DNA of 64,000 nt from Xenophilus aerolatus (lineage in GTDB: Bacteria > Pseudomonadota > Gammaproteobacteria > Burkholderiales > Burkholderiaceae_C): positions 62,001 through 126,000 of the forward strand of contig JASCNX010000007.1 of NCBI GenBank assembly GCA_029968055.1. Reading direction: 5' to 3'. The notes below the pieces were generated by a model that saw nothing but the letters and a program-made list of their open reading frames with translations, was not told the DNA's origin and made no database searches. Both the position numbers and the translations under genes were made by a program. This document shows positions 62,124 through 64,000 of this stretch, piece by piece (position 1 is the stretch's first letter; the number at the start of each line of letters is the position of its first letter).

Positions 62124-62600
62124 TCAGCCGCCGAGCCGCCCGTCGACGTAGTACCAGCGTCCGCCCTCGCGCACGAAGCGGCTGTGCTCGACCAGCCGCG
62201 AGGCCCGGCCCGTCGCATCGCGCGAACGGGCGACGAAGGCGACCTCGGCGTGCGTCGCGTCCCGGGGCAGGTGCGCCTTGACCTGCAGCCCCAGCCACTG
62301 CTGCGCCGGATCGAGCGCGAGCGTCTCGGGCCGCGTGTCCGGGTGCCAGGTGGCAAGCAGGTAGCCGGCATCGCCCAGCACGAACGCCGTGTAGCGCGAG
62401 CGCATGAGCGACTCCGCATCGGGCGCGGCGCCGCCCTCGTCCGTCAGCGGGCCGACGAAGCGGCCGCAGCAATCGCCGAAGGCCCGCACCTTGCCCTTGC
62501 CGCCGACGGCCGGGCGACCACAGGGACACGGGTCCGCCTGCGCGGGCCGTGGCCAACCCGCGTTGGAGGAATGGGAAGAGGCGGTGCCTTGCTCAGCCAC
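62124..62600 (-). CDS. YchJ-family protein
   Basis: A 158-residue YchJ-like protein. CPCG near residue 25, with FGDCCG downstream, gives a Cys-rich metal site like a SEC-C motif. LMRSRYTAFVLGDAGYLLATWHP is the family core, followed by an NTF2-like domain. Function unknown; a zinc-dependent role is likely. The ATG overlaps the end of the protease gene by 8 bases, indicating coupling. Confidence 0.92.
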   Translation of the reverse strand: MAEQGTASSHSSNAGWPRPAQADPCPCGRPAVGGKGKVRAFGDCCGRFVGPLTDEGGAAPDAESLMRSRYTAFVLGDAGYLLATWHPDTRPETLALDPAQQWLGLQVKAHLPRDATHAEVAFVARSRDATGRASRLVEHSRFVREGGRWYYVDGRLGG

Positions 62601-63555
62601 CAGGAATCACCGTCAGAACCATGGCCGTGAGCGTACCTGCGACCGGCCGGAGCAGCTTGAGCAGCAGCGGCCGGCCGTAGCCCTCCCCCGCCAGGCGCTT
62701 GAGCAGGTCCGACAGCTGCGCCAGCGGCACCCCGTCGCAGCCGACCAGGATGTCGCCCTCGCGCAGGCCGCCGCGCGCCGCCGCCGAGCCGGCCGCCACG
62801 CCCATCAGCCGCACGCCGGTGGCCACCGGCCAGTCGTTCTCGCGCACCCAGCGCCGCGGCAGCGGCACCGCCGCGCACTGCACGCCCAGGCGGCCGCGCC
62901 GCACCGTGCCGTGGCGCATCAGTTCGCCGGCCACCCAGCGCGCGGTGTCGACCGACACCGCGAAGCTCAGGCCCTGCGCGGCGGGAATCACGGCCGTGTT
63001 GACGCCGATGACCTGGGCCGCACCGTCGAGCAGCGGCCCGCCGGAATTGCCCGGGTTGAGGGCGACGTCGGTCTGGACCACGTCCTCGATCATCCGGCCG
63101 CCGCGCGCAGGCAGGCTGCGGCCCAGCGCGCTGACGATGCCGGCAGTCACGGTGAAGTCGAAGCCCAGCGGGTTGCCGACCGCCACGGCCAGTTGCCCGG
63201 GCCGCAGCTGCGCCGAACTGCCCAGCGGCAGGAAGACGGCCGGGTGCGATTCGAGGCGCAGCACGGCGATGTCGGTCGAGGCGTCCTGCCCCACCAGCCG
63301 CGCCGTGCCCTCGCTGCCGTCGGCGAAGGCGGCGCGCAACTCGCCTGCGCCCTCCACCACGTGCGCGTTGGTCAGCGCGAAGCCGTCGGGTGTGAACAGG
63401 AAGCCCGAGCCGCTGCCGCCCGCCGCAGCCGCGCCGTCTCGCCCCTTCCTGCGCACCTTGATGTGCGCCACCGCCGCGCTGGCGGCTTCGGCCACGCGCG
63501 TGACGGTGGCGGAGTAGGAGTCGGGAAAGAAATCGTCGCGTGCGCCCATGGCCAT
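62593..63555 (-). CDS. HtrA/DegP-like trypsin-family serine protease with PDZ domain
   Basis: A 320-residue protease. The catalytic triad is present: His in LTNAHVVEG, Asp in ASTDIAVLRL and Ser in NPGNSGGPLL. A C-terminal PDZ-like region contains GVAAGSAAARGGLREGDIL. There is no signal peptide or membrane segment, so it would be cytoplasmic unless the start is wrong. ATG 63555 has AGGA upstream; ATG 63549 and 63591 are alternatives. It precedes ychJ with an 8-base overlap and follows thiC on the same strand. Confidence 0.88.
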   Translation of the reverse strand: MAMGARDDFFPDSYSATVTRVAEAASAAVAHIKVRRKGRDGAAAAGGSGSGFLFTPDGFALTNAHVVEGAGELRAAFADGSEGTARLVGQDASTDIAVLRLESHPAVFLPLGSSAQLRPGQLAVAVGNPLGFDFTVTAGIVSALGRSLPARGGRMIEDVVQTDVALNPGNSGGPLLDGAAQVIGVNTAVIPAAQGLSFAVSVDTARWVAGELMRHGTVRRGRLGVQCAAVPLPRRWVRENDWPVATGVRLMGVAAGSAAARGGLREGDILVGCDGVPLAQLSDLLKRLAGEGYGRPLLLKLLRPVAGTLTAMVLTVIPGG

Positions 63556-63610
63556 GTCCTGCTTGAAGGGCACAGATGGAGGCGCACGCACGCCCTTTCA
63601 ACGGCGTCGC

Positions 63611-64000
<390 letters not shown>

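Overview
This is a GC-rich chromosomal window from a betaproteobacterium. Order Burkholderiales, probably family Comamonadaceae (Variovorax/Acidovorax-like), is inferred from an SAH riboswitch ahead of ahcY, a Bug-type tricarboxylate receptor, a double-length UvrA, a nirB-nirD-nirC-PP2C/kinase operon and a liu (leucine) catabolic cluster. I saw no rRNA, tRNA, CRISPR array, transposase, integrase or phage module. Apart from palindromic repeats the region looks like stable chromosome.

Layout. 1-10 kb: the first codons of rplM with its promoter and leader, then rlmJ; a SAM-recycling operon on the minus strand (ahcY, tlyA-like methyltransferase, metF, then rlpA) under an SAH riboswitch; a large internally duplicated lipoprotein; prfC overlapping a HAD phosphatase. 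10-17.5 kb: a seven-gene minus-strand operon (NAD-epimerase-like protein, GNAT, DHDPS-like aldolase, three-part ABC importer, enolase-superfamily enzyme) with a recognisable promoter and operator-like dyad. It looks like an uncharacterised catabolic pathway. 17.6-34 kb: TetR regulator and aldehyde dehydrogenase, Bug receptor, acetylpolyamine deacetylase, small proteins, the 1928-residue UvrA, a branched-chain-amino-acid-type receptor, an MHS transporter, and a DsbA-like/DUF1289/YbaK trio.

34-40 kb: the assimilatory nitrite reductase operon (nirB, nirD, nirC-type channel, PP2C phosphatase-kinase). Its leader carries a sigma-54 promoter followed directly by two A1/G4 hexaloop hairpins, as expected for NasT-type (ANTAR) antitermination. 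40-53.6 kb: leucine/isovalerate degradation (HMG-CoA lyase, MCC alpha and beta, methylglutaconyl-CoA hydratase, isovaleryl-CoA dehydrogenase, acyl-CoA ligase) with a divergent AraC-family regulator. Four intergenic gaps here hold copies of one long hairpin repeat.

53.6-59 kb: small uncharacterised genes, then a six-gene minus-strand cluster (54783-59010) that I cannot assign to a known system. It has three paralogous proteins sharing YQ-x-x-E and AEG(S/T)S motifs, a coiled-coil protein, an Arg/Pro/Ala-rich protein with a degenerate GH5-like domain, and a small alpha/beta protein. 59-64 kb: HAD phosphatase, DedA-rhodanese fusion, DUF3047, YchJ, an HtrA-like protease without a signal peptide, and the 3' part of thiC.

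A second repeat family, a palindrome with CCGTTC..CGAACGG ends, occurs three times. One copy is intergenic. The other two are 60-bp in-frame insertions inside uvrA and the MCC beta gene.
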